In this document: positions 43,058 to 52,341 of the stretch, piece by piece
Layout of the letters: each line of letters starts with the position of its first letter
How positions within the stretch are numbered: the stretch's first letter is position 1
Assembly: GCF_019075875.1 (NCBI RefSeq)
Contig: NZ_JAHOOZ010000001.1
Coordinates: 3,224,001-3,288,000 of the forward strand
Direction: 5' to 3'
DNA: 64,000 nt
Source of the DNA: Novosphingobium sp. G106
GTDB taxonomy: Bacteria > Pseudomonadota > Alphaproteobacteria > Sphingomonadales > Sphingomonadaceae
Translations under genes and position numbers: made by a program
The notes under the pieces: generated by a model
Told to the model about the DNA's origin: nothing
The model's input: the letters and a program-made list of their open reading frames with translations, nothing else
Databases searched by the model: none

Positions 43058-43747
43058 ATGAGCTGGACCGACGAACGCATCGAGAAGCTGACCAAGATGT
43101 GGGAAGGCGGCGCGACCGCCAGCCAGATCGCCGAGGAACTGGGCGGAGTCAGTCGCAACGCCGTCATCGGCAAGGCGCATCGTCTGGGTCTCAAGGCGCG
43201 CCCTTCTCCGGTCAAACCGAACGACAAGCCCGAGGCGCCTTCCGCGCCCACCGCCAAGCCGCCGAAGCCCGCGGCCGACACCCCGCGCGCCGAGGCCGCG
43301 GCACCGCGTCCGGCACCGGCCCCCTCGGCTCCGCGTCCGGCCCCCGCCGCGTCGCCCGCACCTGCCGCTTCTGCTGCACCGGGCGCTACACCCGCTCCGG
43401 CCGCGCCGAGCCCGCGCATCGTCTCGGTCGGCCCCGGCGGCTTCCTGCGCCAAGGTCCCGGCGACCAGCAGGCGCCGATCCCGCCCGCCCCTCCGCGCCG
43501 CCTCGTGCCGGCCAAGCCCAGCCCCGAGATCGCCGACAAAACGAGCCTGCTCGATCTCAACGACCGTATCTGCCGCTGGCCGATGGGCCACCCGGGCGAG
43601 CCCGACTTCCATTTCTGCGGCGACAAGGTGAACCCCGGGTTCCCCTATTGCGTCGACCATTGCGGCCGCGCCTATCAGGCGCAGTTGCCCCGCGGCGCAC
43701 GCCGGCCCCCTCCGCCGTTGCCCTTCGGCGGGCCCAGAGTCCGCTGA
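43058..43747 (+). CDS. gcrA: Cell-cycle regulator GcrA
   Basis: A 229-residue alphaproteobacterial cell-cycle regulator. The N-terminal DNA-binding part (1-50: WTDERIEKLTKMWEGGATASQIAEELGG, SRNAVIGKAHRLGL) is followed by a Pro/Ala-rich linker (about 55-145, longer than in Caulobacter) and the C-terminal sigma-contact domain with CRWPMGHPGEPDFHFCG and FPYCVDHC, whose Cys/His set could bind metal. GcrA binds RNA polymerase with sigma-70 and activates genes with methylated GANTC. ATG 43058 is clearly the start by domain position. Confidence 0.93.
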   Translation: MSWTDERIEKLTKMWEGGATASQIAEELGGVSRNAVIGKAHRLGLKARPSPVKPNDKPEAPSAPTAKPPKPAADTPRAEAAAPRPAPAPSAPRPAPAASPAPAASAAPGATPAPAAPSPRIVSVGPGGFLRQGPGDQQAPIPPAPPRRLVPAKPSPEIADKTSLLDLNDRICRWPMGHPGEPDFHFCGDKVNPGFPYCVDHCGRAYQAQLPRGARRPPPPLPFGGPRVR

Positions 43748-43771
43748 AGGCGTTCGCTGACGCAGCCTAGC

Positions 43772-44794
43772 TCATTCGCCGCGCGCCAGAGCCGCCAGCT
43801 CGCGCGCGGCGTCGAGACTGATCTCGGGGCAGGTGATGCAGAACACTTCGGTCGCATGGACCGTGCCCAGGACGATCTTGCCGCGCGCCTTCACTCCGGC
43901 ACGTAGCAGCAGGCGGTAGAAGTCGACGCCGTCGTCCATCAGCGCGTCGCATTCGTTGACCGCGATGATCGTCGGCGGGAAACCGGCAACGTCCTCCTCC
44001 GTGGCATAGGCCGGCCAGGCTAGTGGATTGCGGCCGCGCAATTCCTCGATGCCATAGGCCATCGCGCCGTAGTTGGTCGGCGGTTCCATCAGGATGCCGG
44101 CGTTGCGCTGCATAGAGGAACCTTCGCCACCTTCCCATTCGCCCGCGAGATAGGGGCACATCGCATAGAGCCCGCTGATCAGATCAAGGTCGCCGTCGCG
44201 CTTCAGCTTGAGCGCAGTCGCTAGCGTCAGGTTGCCGCCGCCGCTCTCGCCATTGATGACGATCCGCGCGGGGTCGATATTCAGCTCCGCAGCGTGGGTA
44301 TGGACCCAGTGCAGCCCCGAGACGCAATCGTTGAGGGCGGCTGGAAACGGCGCGATTTCCGGCACCGACGAGGGGACGAGGCAATTGCGAAAGTCGACCT
44401 GGACCACGGCCACGCCTTGCACCGCCACCAACCTTCCCCAGGCGCTGTGGAACGGGTCGAAGCACGAGCCCATCATCATCCCGCCGCCGTGGATGTAGTA
44501 GACGCAGGGCCAGGGGCCGCCCTCTCCCTCCGGAACGATGATCTGGAGATTGATCGCATTGCCCTCGGGCTGCGAGGGGATGGACTGGCGGCGGATGCTT
44601 AGCCCGGCGGACGGCACCCCCGCTGCAAACGGCGCATGAGCTTCGGGCATCTCGACCGGCGCGGGCTGCGCAGCGATCATCGCCAGCTGTTCTTCGCGGC
44701 TCGTCACTTCGGGCAGGACGGGCGGGTTACTGCTGCCGAACATCGCCTTGATGCGCGGATCGACCCTGGGATCCTCCACCAGCCGGTTGGCCAT
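43772..44794 (-). CDS. Alpha/beta hydrolase (hormone-sensitive-lipase family)
   Basis: A 340-residue esterase. The oxyanion motif is HGGGMMMG, the nucleophile elbow GESGGGN, with Asp probably in ECDALMDDG and His in GTVHATEVF. There is no signal peptide, so it is cytoplasmic. ATG 44794 has GGAGAG upstream. It is convergent with gcrA and divergent from the next gene. The natural ester substrate is unknown. Confidence 0.85.
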   Translation of the reverse strand: MANRLVEDPRVDPRIKAMFGSSNPPVLPEVTSREEQLAMIAAQPAPVEMPEAHAPFAAGVPSAGLSIRRQSIPSQPEGNAINLQIIVPEGEGGPWPCVYYIHGGGMMMGSCFDPFHSAWGRLVAVQGVAVVQVDFRNCLVPSSVPEIAPFPAALNDCVSGLHWVHTHAAELNIDPARIVINGESGGGNLTLATALKLKRDGDLDLISGLYAMCPYLAGEWEGGEGSSMQRNAGILMEPPTNYGAMAYGIEELRGRNPLAWPAYATEEDVAGFPPTIIAVNECDALMDDGVDFYRLLLRAGVKARGKIVLGTVHATEVFCITCPEISLDAARELAALARGE

Positions 44795-44880
44795 TGCCGC
44801 TCTCTCCGATCGCTTTGTTTTTCCGTTTTCCCAAGGCAGCACATCTGCCAAGTTCGCGCCAGCACCAAAGGGAGATTGCC

Positions 44881-45375
44881 ATGAGCAGCGACAAAGTCGC
44901 GATGACCGAAGTCGAGCGGGCGACGCTGGAATTCGTTGCCCAGCACAAGAAGACCTATCTCTCCTCGGGCGGGCGCGATGGGCACATCCTCGATTACCGC
45001 CATCTCGGCGGCCACCGCTTTACCACCTGCCTGCTGCTCGAGACCGTGGGCCGCAAATCGGGCGAAAAGCGGATCACCCCGCTGATCTATGGCGACACGG
45101 GTGGCGAGGTCGTGATCGTCGCCTCGAAAGGCGGCGCCGACGTCCATCCGGCCTGGTACCTCAATCTCTCCGCCGCGACCGAGGCAACGATCCAGATCGG
45201 CGGCCAGGCCTTTCGCGCGACCTGGCGCGAGCCGGCGGGCGAGGAGCGCGCCGCGATCTGGCAGTTCATGGCTGGCGTCTATCCGCCCTATCGCGACTAT
45301 CAGGCGGCGACGAACCGCGAAATCCCGATCGTCTGCTTCGCGCCGGGCGACGAAGTAGAGACACTTAAGGGTTAG
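44881..45375 (+). CDS. Nitroreductase/deazaflavin-dependent oxidoreductase (DDN-like) family protein
   Basis: A 164-residue split-barrel protein: LETVGRKSGEKRITPLIYG, VVIVASKGGADVHPAWYLNLSA, YRDYQAATNREIPIVCF. It belongs to the family of mycobacterial Ddn that uses F420 there; in sphingomonads the cofactor is uncertain. ATG 44881 has GGGAGA upstream. It is a single gene, divergent from the hydrolase. Confidence 0.85.
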   Translation: MSSDKVAMTEVERATLEFVAQHKKTYLSSGGRDGHILDYRHLGGHRFTTCLLLETVGRKSGEKRITPLIYGDTGGEVVIVASKGGADVHPAWYLNLSAATEATIQIGGQAFRATWREPAGEERAAIWQFMAGVYPPYRDYQAATNREIPIVCFAPGDEVETLKG

Positions 45376-45495
45376 TTTCAACTGCCTCTGGTGAGTTCCC
45401 GTCGCCGGCGTTTGTTTCTATCCGAATGTCAGAATTTGGCGCTTTTCCAAGGAATACGCCCTTAAAACCATGGTCAAATTGCCGTTAATTCGGGC

Positions 45496-46650
45496 ATGAG
45501 CGAGAACGATGGGAAATCGAAGGGCATTCTTCGCTGGCTCGGCCTTGGCGCCGCGCCGAGCGAGGACGGGGAAATCGAAGGTGTCGAGGTAGCGCAGCCC
45601 GCTCCCGAACCCGTCGAGTCCGAGGACCCGCGCGAACGACGCCGCAAGCAGCTGCTGACCGATATCGGCAGCTTCCTGCTGACCCACCGCCTGGAAGTGA
45701 ATTCCTTCACCCTCGCGATCGCGCACGACGTGCTCACCGGCGCCGATCCGAAACTCGCACGCCTGCTCGAGGAGCGGGTCATTTCGCGCCAGCCGGTGTC
45801 GATGCACTGGCTCGAAGACGCCTGCCGCTCGACCGGTCGCAACGACGGCGTCGCCCAGCTCGACGCGCTGATGACCAAGCTCGAGCATTCGATCCAGGAT
45901 TTCGGCCAGACCACGGTCGCGGCCAAGAGCGCGGCGAGCGACTACAACTCGGCTCTCGAACAGCACGTCAACGAACTCGAGCAGGTCAGCAAGGCCGGCG
46001 TCGTCATCACCGAGCTCGCCAACATCGCGCGCCTGATGCTCGATCGTACTCGCGAGATCGAGAAGGAGATGAGCCGGTCCGAAATCCAGACCCGCTCGCT
46101 CCAGCGCAGCCTCGAGGAAGCCCGCCGCAGCGCCGAGCTCGACCACCTCACCGGCTTGCCCAACCGCCGCGCCTTCGAAGGCGTGCTCGAGCGCGAGACC
46201 GCCGCGGCGATCGAAGCCAGCGAGCCGATGTGCGTCGCCATCTGCGACATCGACCATTTCAAGCGGGTCAACGACACACACGGCCACGAAGCCGGAGACC
46301 GCGTCATCCGCGCCGTCGCGCAGACCCTGGCGAAGATCTCCAACGAGCACTGCCACGTCGCCCGTCATGGCGGCGAGGAATTCGTCGTGCTGTTCCGCGG
46401 CAAGACCATCGAGGAAGCCTGGCAGGTCCTGGACGAGGCGCGCGAGGCCATGGCCGAGCGCCGTCTGGTCAACCGCGCGACCGACATCCCCTTCGGCCGG
46501 ATCACCTTTTCGGGCGGCATCGCCGACGTGCTTTCGCATACGAGCCCGCGCGATGCGATGAAGGCGGCCGACGACGCGCTCTACGCCGCCAAGGCCGCGG
46601 GCCGGAACCTGATCGTCAAGGCCGGCGAGCAGGCGCGCGCAGCCGCCTGA
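45496..46650 (+). CDS. Diguanylate cyclase (GGDEF domain)
   Basis: A 384-residue cytoplasmic protein. The N-terminal 200 residues are helical, with coiled-coil-like segments (YNSALEQHVNELEQVSKAG, RTREIEKEMSRSEIQTRSLQRSLEE); then the GGDEF domain (about 215-375) with LTGLPNRRAFE, CDIDHFKRVNDTHGHEAGD and an intact active site GGEEF. It makes cyclic-di-GMP. The product-inhibition RxxD motif is absent: five residues before GGEEF the place reads NEHC. The signal sensed by the N-terminal part is unknown. Confidence 0.9.
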   Translation: MSENDGKSKGILRWLGLGAAPSEDGEIEGVEVAQPAPEPVESEDPRERRRKQLLTDIGSFLLTHRLEVNSFTLAIAHDVLTGADPKLARLLEERVISRQPVSMHWLEDACRSTGRNDGVAQLDALMTKLEHSIQDFGQTTVAAKSAASDYNSALEQHVNELEQVSKAGVVITELANIARLMLDRTREIEKEMSRSEIQTRSLQRSLEEARRSAELDHLTGLPNRRAFEGVLERETAAAIEASEPMCVAICDIDHFKRVNDTHGHEAGDRVIRAVAQTLAKISNEHCHVARHGGEEFVVLFRGKTIEEAWQVLDEAREAMAERRLVNRATDIPFGRITFSGGIADVLSHTSPRDAMKAADDALYAAKAAGRNLIVKAGEQARAAA

Positions 46651-46681
46651 ACGGTTTACAGCCGCCATTGGACAGGCTCTA

Positions 46682-46709
46682 AACTCTCTCCGAAAAATCG
46701 GGGAGAGTT
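46682..46709 (+). promoter_or_regulatory. Hairpin covering the ribosome-binding site of the DUF1993 gene
   Basis: AACTCTCTCCGA (46682-46693) pairs with TCGGGGAGAGTT (46698-46709) over 12 positions, one a G-U pair, with an AAAA loop. The only ribosome-binding site (GGGGAGAG, 46700-46707) lies wholly in the 3' arm, six bases before ATG 46714. Translation should be low unless the stem opens. Confidence 0.55.
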
Positions 46710-46713
46710 CAGC

Positions 46714-47235
46714 ATGTCCAATCCGCTTCACACTGCCACGGTCGGTGTCTTTCTCCAGATCCTGCCGCAGATGGCGCGCCTGATCGACAAGGCCGAGGCG
46801 CATTGCCGCGAGAATGGCCTGCCCGACGAAGCCTTGACCCTTGCCAGCCTCACCCCTGACATGTGGCCCTTCGCCAAGCAGATTTCCTACGTCGTACTGA
46901 GCTCCGCCGGTGCGATGGAGGCGCTGCGCACGGGGCTCACCGGGCCCGATCTCAATCCGCCGGCGACGACGTTTGCGCCGCTTCGGCAGGCGGTGGCCGA
47001 TGCCATCGCCGTGCTCCAGGACGTGCAGCCGGACGAGATCGATGCGGCCGCCGGTCGCGACGTCGTCTTCACGTTCAGCACCAGCCGGATGGAATATGTC
47101 GGCGAAGACTTCCTGTTGAGTTTCTGCCTGCCCAACTTCTTCTTCCACGCGTCGACGGCCTATGCGGTGCTGCGCAGCCAAGGGCTCAACATCGGCAAGC
47201 GCGATTTCCTGGGGCGCGTGCGCACGAAGGCCTGA
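46714..47235 (+). CDS. DUF1993 family protein
   Basis: A 173-residue protein with the DUF1993 outline: FLQILPQMARLIDKAEAHC, LASLTPDMWPFAKQISYV, and a C-terminal FLLSFCLPNFFFHASTAYAVLRSQGLNIGKRDFLG. The family has a DinB-like four-helix fold and no settled function. It lies between two diguanylate cyclase genes but has its own leader with a ribosome-binding-site hairpin. Confidence 0.85.
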   Translation: MSNPLHTATVGVFLQILPQMARLIDKAEAHCRENGLPDEALTLASLTPDMWPFAKQISYVVLSSAGAMEALRTGLTGPDLNPPATTFAPLRQAVADAIAVLQDVQPDEIDAAAGRDVVFTFSTSRMEYVGEDFLLSFCLPNFFFHASTAYAVLRSQGLNIGKRDFLGRVRTKA

Positions 47236-47328
47236 GATTCTCCCTTTCGAATTTGTTTAACGCCTACAGGCAAATTTTTAACCCCGCCGCGCTATTCCTA
47301 TCCGCTGGGACGGAAAACGGGTAGCGCG

Positions 47329-48600
47329 ATGGCTCTGGGAGCACGCCTCGAACAAGTGCAGCGGCAGGGGATCCACGGCTGGACTCTGCCTTTCGTCGGC
47401 ATGCAGCTCGCAGGCTGCGTGGGCCTCGGTTTTGCTGCCTTCCAGTCCGACGGCTTCGTCCTCCTGGCAACCGCATTCGCTCTCCTGCTGATGCTGACCA
47501 CGCTCGCGCTGTCGACCACGCTGGCGCGCAAGAGCCTCGATGAGCTCGAACAGCGCACCGCCATGGTCACCGACGCACGCGAGGCGCACGAGCAGGTCGA
47601 AGAGCTCTTCGCCATGACCGACATGCTGCAGGCGGCCGAGGATCACGTCGACGCCGGCGCGGTGCTGATGGCGACCGCGATGCGCCTGCTGCCCAATTAC
47701 GGCGGCGCGCTCTACGTCTTCAACAATTCGCGCGACCGGCTCGATCTGGCCAAGAGCTGGAATTGCCCGGACGGCTTCAATCCCGGCGAGACCCTGCTGC
47801 CCGGCAATTGCTGGGCGCTGAAGCGCGGCAAGCCGCATATCAACGATCCCGCCACGGGCACGCTTTGCTGCATGCACCACATCGGCGAGGCGGCGACGAT
47901 CGAGGTGCCGATGATGGCGCGCGGCCAGGTCCACGGACTGATCACGCTCGCCCTCCAGGCCGACGACGCGATGGAGCAGCTCAAGACCGTGCGCCGTCTG
48001 GCGCGCGCCATGGCCGATTCAATGTCGCTGGCACTGTCCAACATCGCGCTGCGCGAGAAGCTGCGTACCCAATCGCTGCGCGACCCGCTAACCGGGCTCT
48101 ACAACCGCCGCTACATGGAAGACGCGCTCGAGCGCTACGTCAGCCTGGCCGAACGGACCGGAACTTCGACCTCGGTGATCATGATCGATCTCGACAACTT
48201 CAAGCGCCTCAACGACGAGCATGGCCATGCCAAGGGCGACGCCGTGCTGCGCGACGTCGCCGCCCAGCTCGTCGGCGGGCTGCGGCCTTCGGACGTCATC
48301 TCGCGGTACGGCGGCGAGGAGCTGATGGTCATCCTGCCCGGCTGCAGCCTCGAAGGCGCCGAGATCAAGGCCGAGGGCCTGCGCGCGCGGATCGAGGGGC
48401 TCTCGGATGCGCACGGCACGCCGATCAGCGCCTCGTTCGGCATCGCGTCGGTACCCGAGACCTCGACCAGCCCGGCCGATGTCGTGCCGATGGCCGATGC
48501 CGCGCTCTACCTGGCCAAGCAGGCCGGCAAGAACTGCATCCGCATGTCCGAGCGCCGCGCCGGACGCGACGATCAGTTGCGGCTGGCGGTCGGCGGCTGA
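47329..48600 (+). CDS. Membrane-bound diguanylate cyclase with GAF-like sensor domain
   Basis: A 423-residue protein. Two hydrophobic segments (about 19-62) are followed by a short coiled coil, a GAF-like domain (about 85-240, with the Cys-rich LLPGNCWALKRGKP and GTLCCMHH) and a GGDEF domain (about 255-405). The active site is GGEEL and an RPSD inhibition site lies five residues before it, so cyclic-di-GMP synthesis with product inhibition is expected. The several Cys and His in the GAF-like part could bind a ligand or metal. Its last 28 bases overlap the convergent lipoprotein gene. Confidence 0.88.
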   Translation: MALGARLEQVQRQGIHGWTLPFVGMQLAGCVGLGFAAFQSDGFVLLATAFALLLMLTTLALSTTLARKSLDELEQRTAMVTDAREAHEQVEELFAMTDMLQAAEDHVDAGAVLMATAMRLLPNYGGALYVFNNSRDRLDLAKSWNCPDGFNPGETLLPGNCWALKRGKPHINDPATGTLCCMHHIGEAATIEVPMMARGQVHGLITLALQADDAMEQLKTVRRLARAMADSMSLALSNIALREKLRTQSLRDPLTGLYNRRYMEDALERYVSLAERTGTSTSVIMIDLDNFKRLNDEHGHAKGDAVLRDVAAQLVGGLRPSDVISRYGGEELMVILPGCSLEGAEIKAEGLRARIEGLSDAHGTPISASFGIASVPETSTSPADVVPMADAALYLAKQAGKNCIRMSERRAGRDDQLRLAVGG

Positions 48601-49298
48601 GCCGGCAGCAGGAACACCACGTAGCCTTTGAATTCCGGATCGGCCGCAAGCGTTTTCGGCGCACGCCATTCGCCGCCTTCGACCAGCGCTACGCGATAGG
48701 GCAACGGTAGCCGCGCCAGCGAGGTCATGTAGCTCTCATAGCCGGGGATCGTATGCCGTCCCTGGTAGGTCTGGATCACGACCTCGTCGACGGTACCGGC
48801 CAGCTTGCCCAGCGCGGCCGGATCGCCCTGCGCGCTCCAGTCCATCAGGCCGGTGACCGAAAGGCGGTAGCGCGCGGGAAGGCGGCGGCGCAGGTCGGCG
48901 AGGAAGGCAGCGTAATTTGCCAGGCCGCGGGTGTTGGAATCGAAATCGATCTGCAGCCCGATCAGGCGATTGCCGGCAGCGTCCCAGCGCGCGAGATCGA
49001 CGAAAATCCGGCGGTAGACGCCTTCCTGCCAGTCGAGCCGCTCGGCGCGCACCGTCAGCCAAAGCGACACCTTGCTGCCGTTTGGTGTCCCCGGACGCAG
49101 CGGGACGAGCCGCGCGTTATCGTTCGCACGCACTTCGCCGTCGAGCAGATAGACCGTCTTCGCTTTCGCGAGAGCCTTAGGCGGCTTCACCCCCGCCCAG
49201 AGGAAGAAGGCGTCGTAGTCTGTCGGGTCGACCCGTTCCGTCGCCGGCCTGCCACATCCCGCCAATAGGAGAAGCGCCGCGAGCGCCCAGACCCTCAC
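48573..49298 (-). CDS. DUF3142-type lipoprotein
   Basis: A 241-residue protein with a lipoprotein signal peptide (VWALAALLLLAGC, lipobox LAGC). The rest resembles the DUF3142 family: FFLWAGVKPPKAL, VYLLDGEV, GLQIDFDSNTRGLANYAAFLADLRRRLP, LVEGGEWRAP. That fold is glycoside-hydrolase-like, but no activity is established. The start is GTG 49298, sharing GTGA with the stop of the gene before, so translation is coupled. It probably works with that gene product in the envelope. Confidence 0.75.
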   Translation of the reverse strand: MRVWALAALLLLAGCGRPATERVDPTDYDAFFLWAGVKPPKALAKAKTVYLLDGEVRANDNARLVPLRPGTPNGSKVSLWLTVRAERLDWQEGVYRRIFVDLARWDAAGNRLIGLQIDFDSNTRGLANYAAFLADLRRRLPARYRLSVTGLMDWSAQGDPAALGKLAGTVDEVVIQTYQGRHTIPGYESYMTSLARLPLPYRVALVEGGEWRAPKTLAADPEFKGYVVFLLPAQPPTASRN

Positions 49299-51404
49299 CA
49301 ATAGTAGCGCAGCTTTTGCGCCCACGGGCTTTTCGCGAACTCGCCCTTCAACCGCTGGAACCAGGCGCGGCGCTGGTTCTGGCCGACATCGGTACCGCCA
49401 CACTGGTTGTTGCCGGCAGGCGCGTAGCAATTGACCGCGCGGTAAAGCGCATAGGCCTTGTCCTCACCTGCCGCCTTCGGATCGGCGATGACGCCGGCAT
49501 AGAACTCACTGCGCGGAGTCGGCTTGCGGGGGGAACAGGGTAGGCGTGCTGCCCAGTTCCCCGCGCTTGAGGTCCGTCTCGTCGCCCCGGCCGAAATCGT
49601 CGAAGCCATTGAGCCGGTAGAAGTCACCGAGGCAGAGCCGCGCCTTCACGTCGCGCGGATCGCGCGCCAAGGTGGCAGCTGTGGCGGACAGCGCCGGGCA
49701 GGCGTAGCCGTCCGACCAGGTGCCCTTGCGGAACAGGCCGACGGGCACCTTCTCCTGCTGGCGCAGGTCCCAGAGCCCGCCTTCGCTGGTCGCACTCGCG
49801 CCTACCAGCGCACTGTCGCGCAGGAAGCCGGCATAGTCGCCATAGGTCAGCTGCTTCTGGAGCAGCGTGAACGCCGCCAGGTCCCGCTCGTGCTGCGGCC
49901 GCTGCGTGGCGCGGGCCTGAGCGCGCAGCAGGTCGGGGCCGGCGACGTTGAGCAGCAGGATCTCGCGGATTGCAGTCTCGCCGATCGGCGAAGCGGGCGC
50001 GAAGACGTCGGCCAGCTTGCCGCTGCGCTCCCAGTTCATCGCCAGCGCGAGTTCGACCACGGGCCGCTGGTAGAGCCCTGTCGCCCCGCCGAGCAGCTCG
50101 CGCCAGAAGCCCGCCTCGTTGCGGTCCCCGCGCGCCGCCAGCGCCATGCCGCGCAGCACCTGCCGGCTGAAGGCGAGCGAGGTATAGCTCGGTTTCTTCG
50201 CATCGTCGGGGATCAGCTGGAGGACCTTGGCGGGTTCCTTCTCGACGTAGAAGGCATGGCTGGCGAGGACGAAGCCATAAAGATCGTCGCGACCGGCGAA
50301 GCGCTTCGCCTGGCCAGCAAGCGCCTCGGCCGAGATCGGCTGCGGGCCGCCCTCGTAGGGCGTGCGCATCATCATCAGGTCGACCGTGGCGAGCAACAGC
50401 GGGCCGTCGACAACCTTGGCGGCATTGCCGATCAGCAGCTTGTTGTCGGTCTCCTCGATCAGGTCGAGCGTGGCCGGCGATGTGACCGGCGCTGCGGCAA
50501 GCAGTCGCTCGTATTCCTGCGCCAGCCCGACGGCATCGCCCGCGAGCCACAGCGTGCGCCGCACCAGCCCCTGCGCCGATCCGGCATAGCGGCCTCGGGC
50601 ATAGCGCTTGAGATAGTCCTGAAACCCCGCCCTCGCTCGGCCCAGCGCCGGCTTGTCGACCTTGGCAGCATCGAACGCGCCCCATTCGTCGAAGCTCTTG
50701 GCCTGCGCGGCGTTGAGCTCGGTGCGCGCCAGCATGTAAGTGGCGGTTTCGGCCAGCCACGAGTCCTTGGATCCGCGCAGCTTGTCGAAGACGCCGCGCG
50801 CGGCGTCCCACTGCTCGGCGTAGAAGGAGTCGGCGCCTTGCAGGTAGCCGAGATACTCCCGCCCCGCCGCAGACTTGATGTCCGTGGGCAAGGCCAGCGC
50901 CGGACCGCCGGCGTCGCGGCAGATCTGCCCAATCGTGGTCCGCGCCGTGATCAGGCGCTCGCGCTCGGCAGCGGAGACGCCGCGGTTGGCCGCCATCGCC
51001 GCGTTGAAGGCGGCACTGCCCGAAACGAGGCTGATGCAGCGTGAGCCGGAGGCGCCGCTGTCATCTTCGCCGGCTTCGGGCGGCGCGAAGAAGGCCTGCC
51101 GGGCGACGTCCCAGCTGAAGAAATTATGGCCAAGCCCGGGGTCGGCATATTTAAGCTCGGGATAGGTCAGGCCCACGGCGGGCGCGGGCTGGCGGTCGCG
51201 CATCAGGAACAACAGGTTCACCCGCGTGTCGTTGCTCGGCGAGAGCATGGCGGTGTTGCCGCAGGAGGCGAAGCTGCCGCTGGGCAGCCGCCAGTCGGGC
51301 GTGCACATGAAATCGCCGCTGGCGCCCGCAATCTGCGGCCAGGCCAGAGAGGCAAGCGCGGCCCCCAGGATACCGCCAGCAACCCTGATAGTCCGCCGCA
51401 TCAC
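49295..51404 (-). pseudogene. Large exported repeat-type protein, frameshifted near its C-terminus
   Basis: The main part (49506-51404) encodes a signal peptide (ending AGASG) and about 600 residues of helical, TPR/Sel1-like sequence with Cys in the mature N-terminus. It ends at QADSAQ after a run of six C on the minus strand (49528-49533). Removing one base gives TLFPRKPTPRSEFYAGVIADP and a continuous C-terminus to LRYYW at 49295, which then overlaps the lipoprotein start by GTGA. The restored protein would be about 702 residues. The family is not recognised. The shift may be real or a homopolymer error. Confidence 0.7.
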
Positions 51405-51478
51405 CCATCTCCCTCAGCCTCCGAAGCCGACGGGGAGAATTCCAGATCGGAGCCTCCGCAGGCAAGCGAATTCCCGCG

Positions 51479-52264
51479 TCAGTCGTCGCGATCCTCGCCG
51501 TCGTCACGCATGAACCAGCTGTGTGCCTCAGCAATGGTCGCGCGCACCGGTCGGCCGAACCGGTCGCGGGCCGGGCGGAAGCGGAAACGCTCCTCGATCA
51601 GCCGGCAAGCGAGCCGATCGAGCTGCGGGATGCCGCTCGGCTCGTCGGCACGACATTGGCTGACCGTGCCGTCGGCCTCGACGACATAGCGCACGCCGAC
51701 GCGCGCCTCGCTGCCCGGCCGTAGCATACCGTCGGGCAGGTCCTTGAACGACAGCTTGCCCTTGATCTGGCGCGGGCCGGCGACCGCGCCGCCATCGCCG
51801 TCGCCTCCATCACCACCGCCGCCATTGCCGTAGCCACCCGCGCCCTGCCCCGGCCCCATCCGGTCCGAGGCGCCGGTCTGCGCCGCCTGGCCGATGCCCG
51901 CCTGTGTCGCAACGACCACGGGCGGCGGAACGATCAACGGCACGACCTTGGGCGCGACGATCGGCGTGGCCTGATTCTTGAGATTGTGCTGGCCGGGATC
52001 ACCCTTGGGCGCCCTGGTCTCCGCCGGCCTCGCGCGGGGTTTGGGCTCTGGCGGTGGCGGCGGCTTGGGCTGGTCAAAGATCACCGAGACCAGCGCCCCG
52101 GGATTGCGCACGATATCCCCGACCCGAAGGCCGAAGACGAGCGCGAAGGCGAGCAGCACGACGATACAGAATGCTGCCAACGCCGACGCAGTCCTTTCGC
52201 GAGGCGATGCGTACAAGGGACCGTTCCGGCTCTGTGGACTGAAGTGGAACGCTCTAGCCGCCAT
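51479..52264 (-). CDS. TonB-like energy transducer
   Basis: A 261-residue TonB-family protein. One N-terminal membrane helix (about 26-48), a Pro-rich stretch (PKPPPPPEPKPRARP), a Gly/Asp-rich linker (GQGAGGYGNGGGGDGGDGDGG) and a C-terminal TonB domain (GSEARVGVRYVVEADGTVSQCRADEPSGI, ERFRFRPARDR). It passes proton-motive energy to outer-membrane receptors such as those in this window, though ExbB/ExbD genes are not here. The Gly-rich linker is longer than usual. Confidence 0.83.
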   Translation of the reverse strand: MAARAFHFSPQSRNGPLYASPRERTASALAAFCIVVLLAFALVFGLRVGDIVRNPGALVSVIFDQPKPPPPPEPKPRARPAETRAPKGDPGQHNLKNQATPIVAPKVVPLIVPPPVVVATQAGIGQAAQTGASDRMGPGQGAGGYGNGGGGDGGDGDGGAVAGPRQIKGKLSFKDLPDGMLRPGSEARVGVRYVVEADGTVSQCRADEPSGIPQLDRLACRLIEERFRFRPARDRFGRPVRATIAEAHSWFMRDDGEDRDD

Positions 52265-52287
52265 CGGGTGCCCGGAACCTGAACGGA

Positions 52288-52326
52288 AAAGGGGGCCGCG
52301 TCGCCGCAGCCCCCTTTCCCTTTTTT
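52288..52326. terminator. Terminator after pnp
   Basis: AAAGGGGGC (52288-52296) pairs with GCCCCCTTT (52309-52317), and CCC plus six T follow on the plus strand. On the minus strand the stem also ends in a short T-run. It lies just after the pnp stop and probably ends that transcript. Confidence 0.7.
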
Positions 52327-52341
52327 CTCAGCCTTGAAGGA

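Noticed and set aside
45418..47181. A 587-codon minus-strand open frame
   Set aside because: It is antisense to a clear diguanylate cyclase and the DUF1993 gene, with no recognisable motif.
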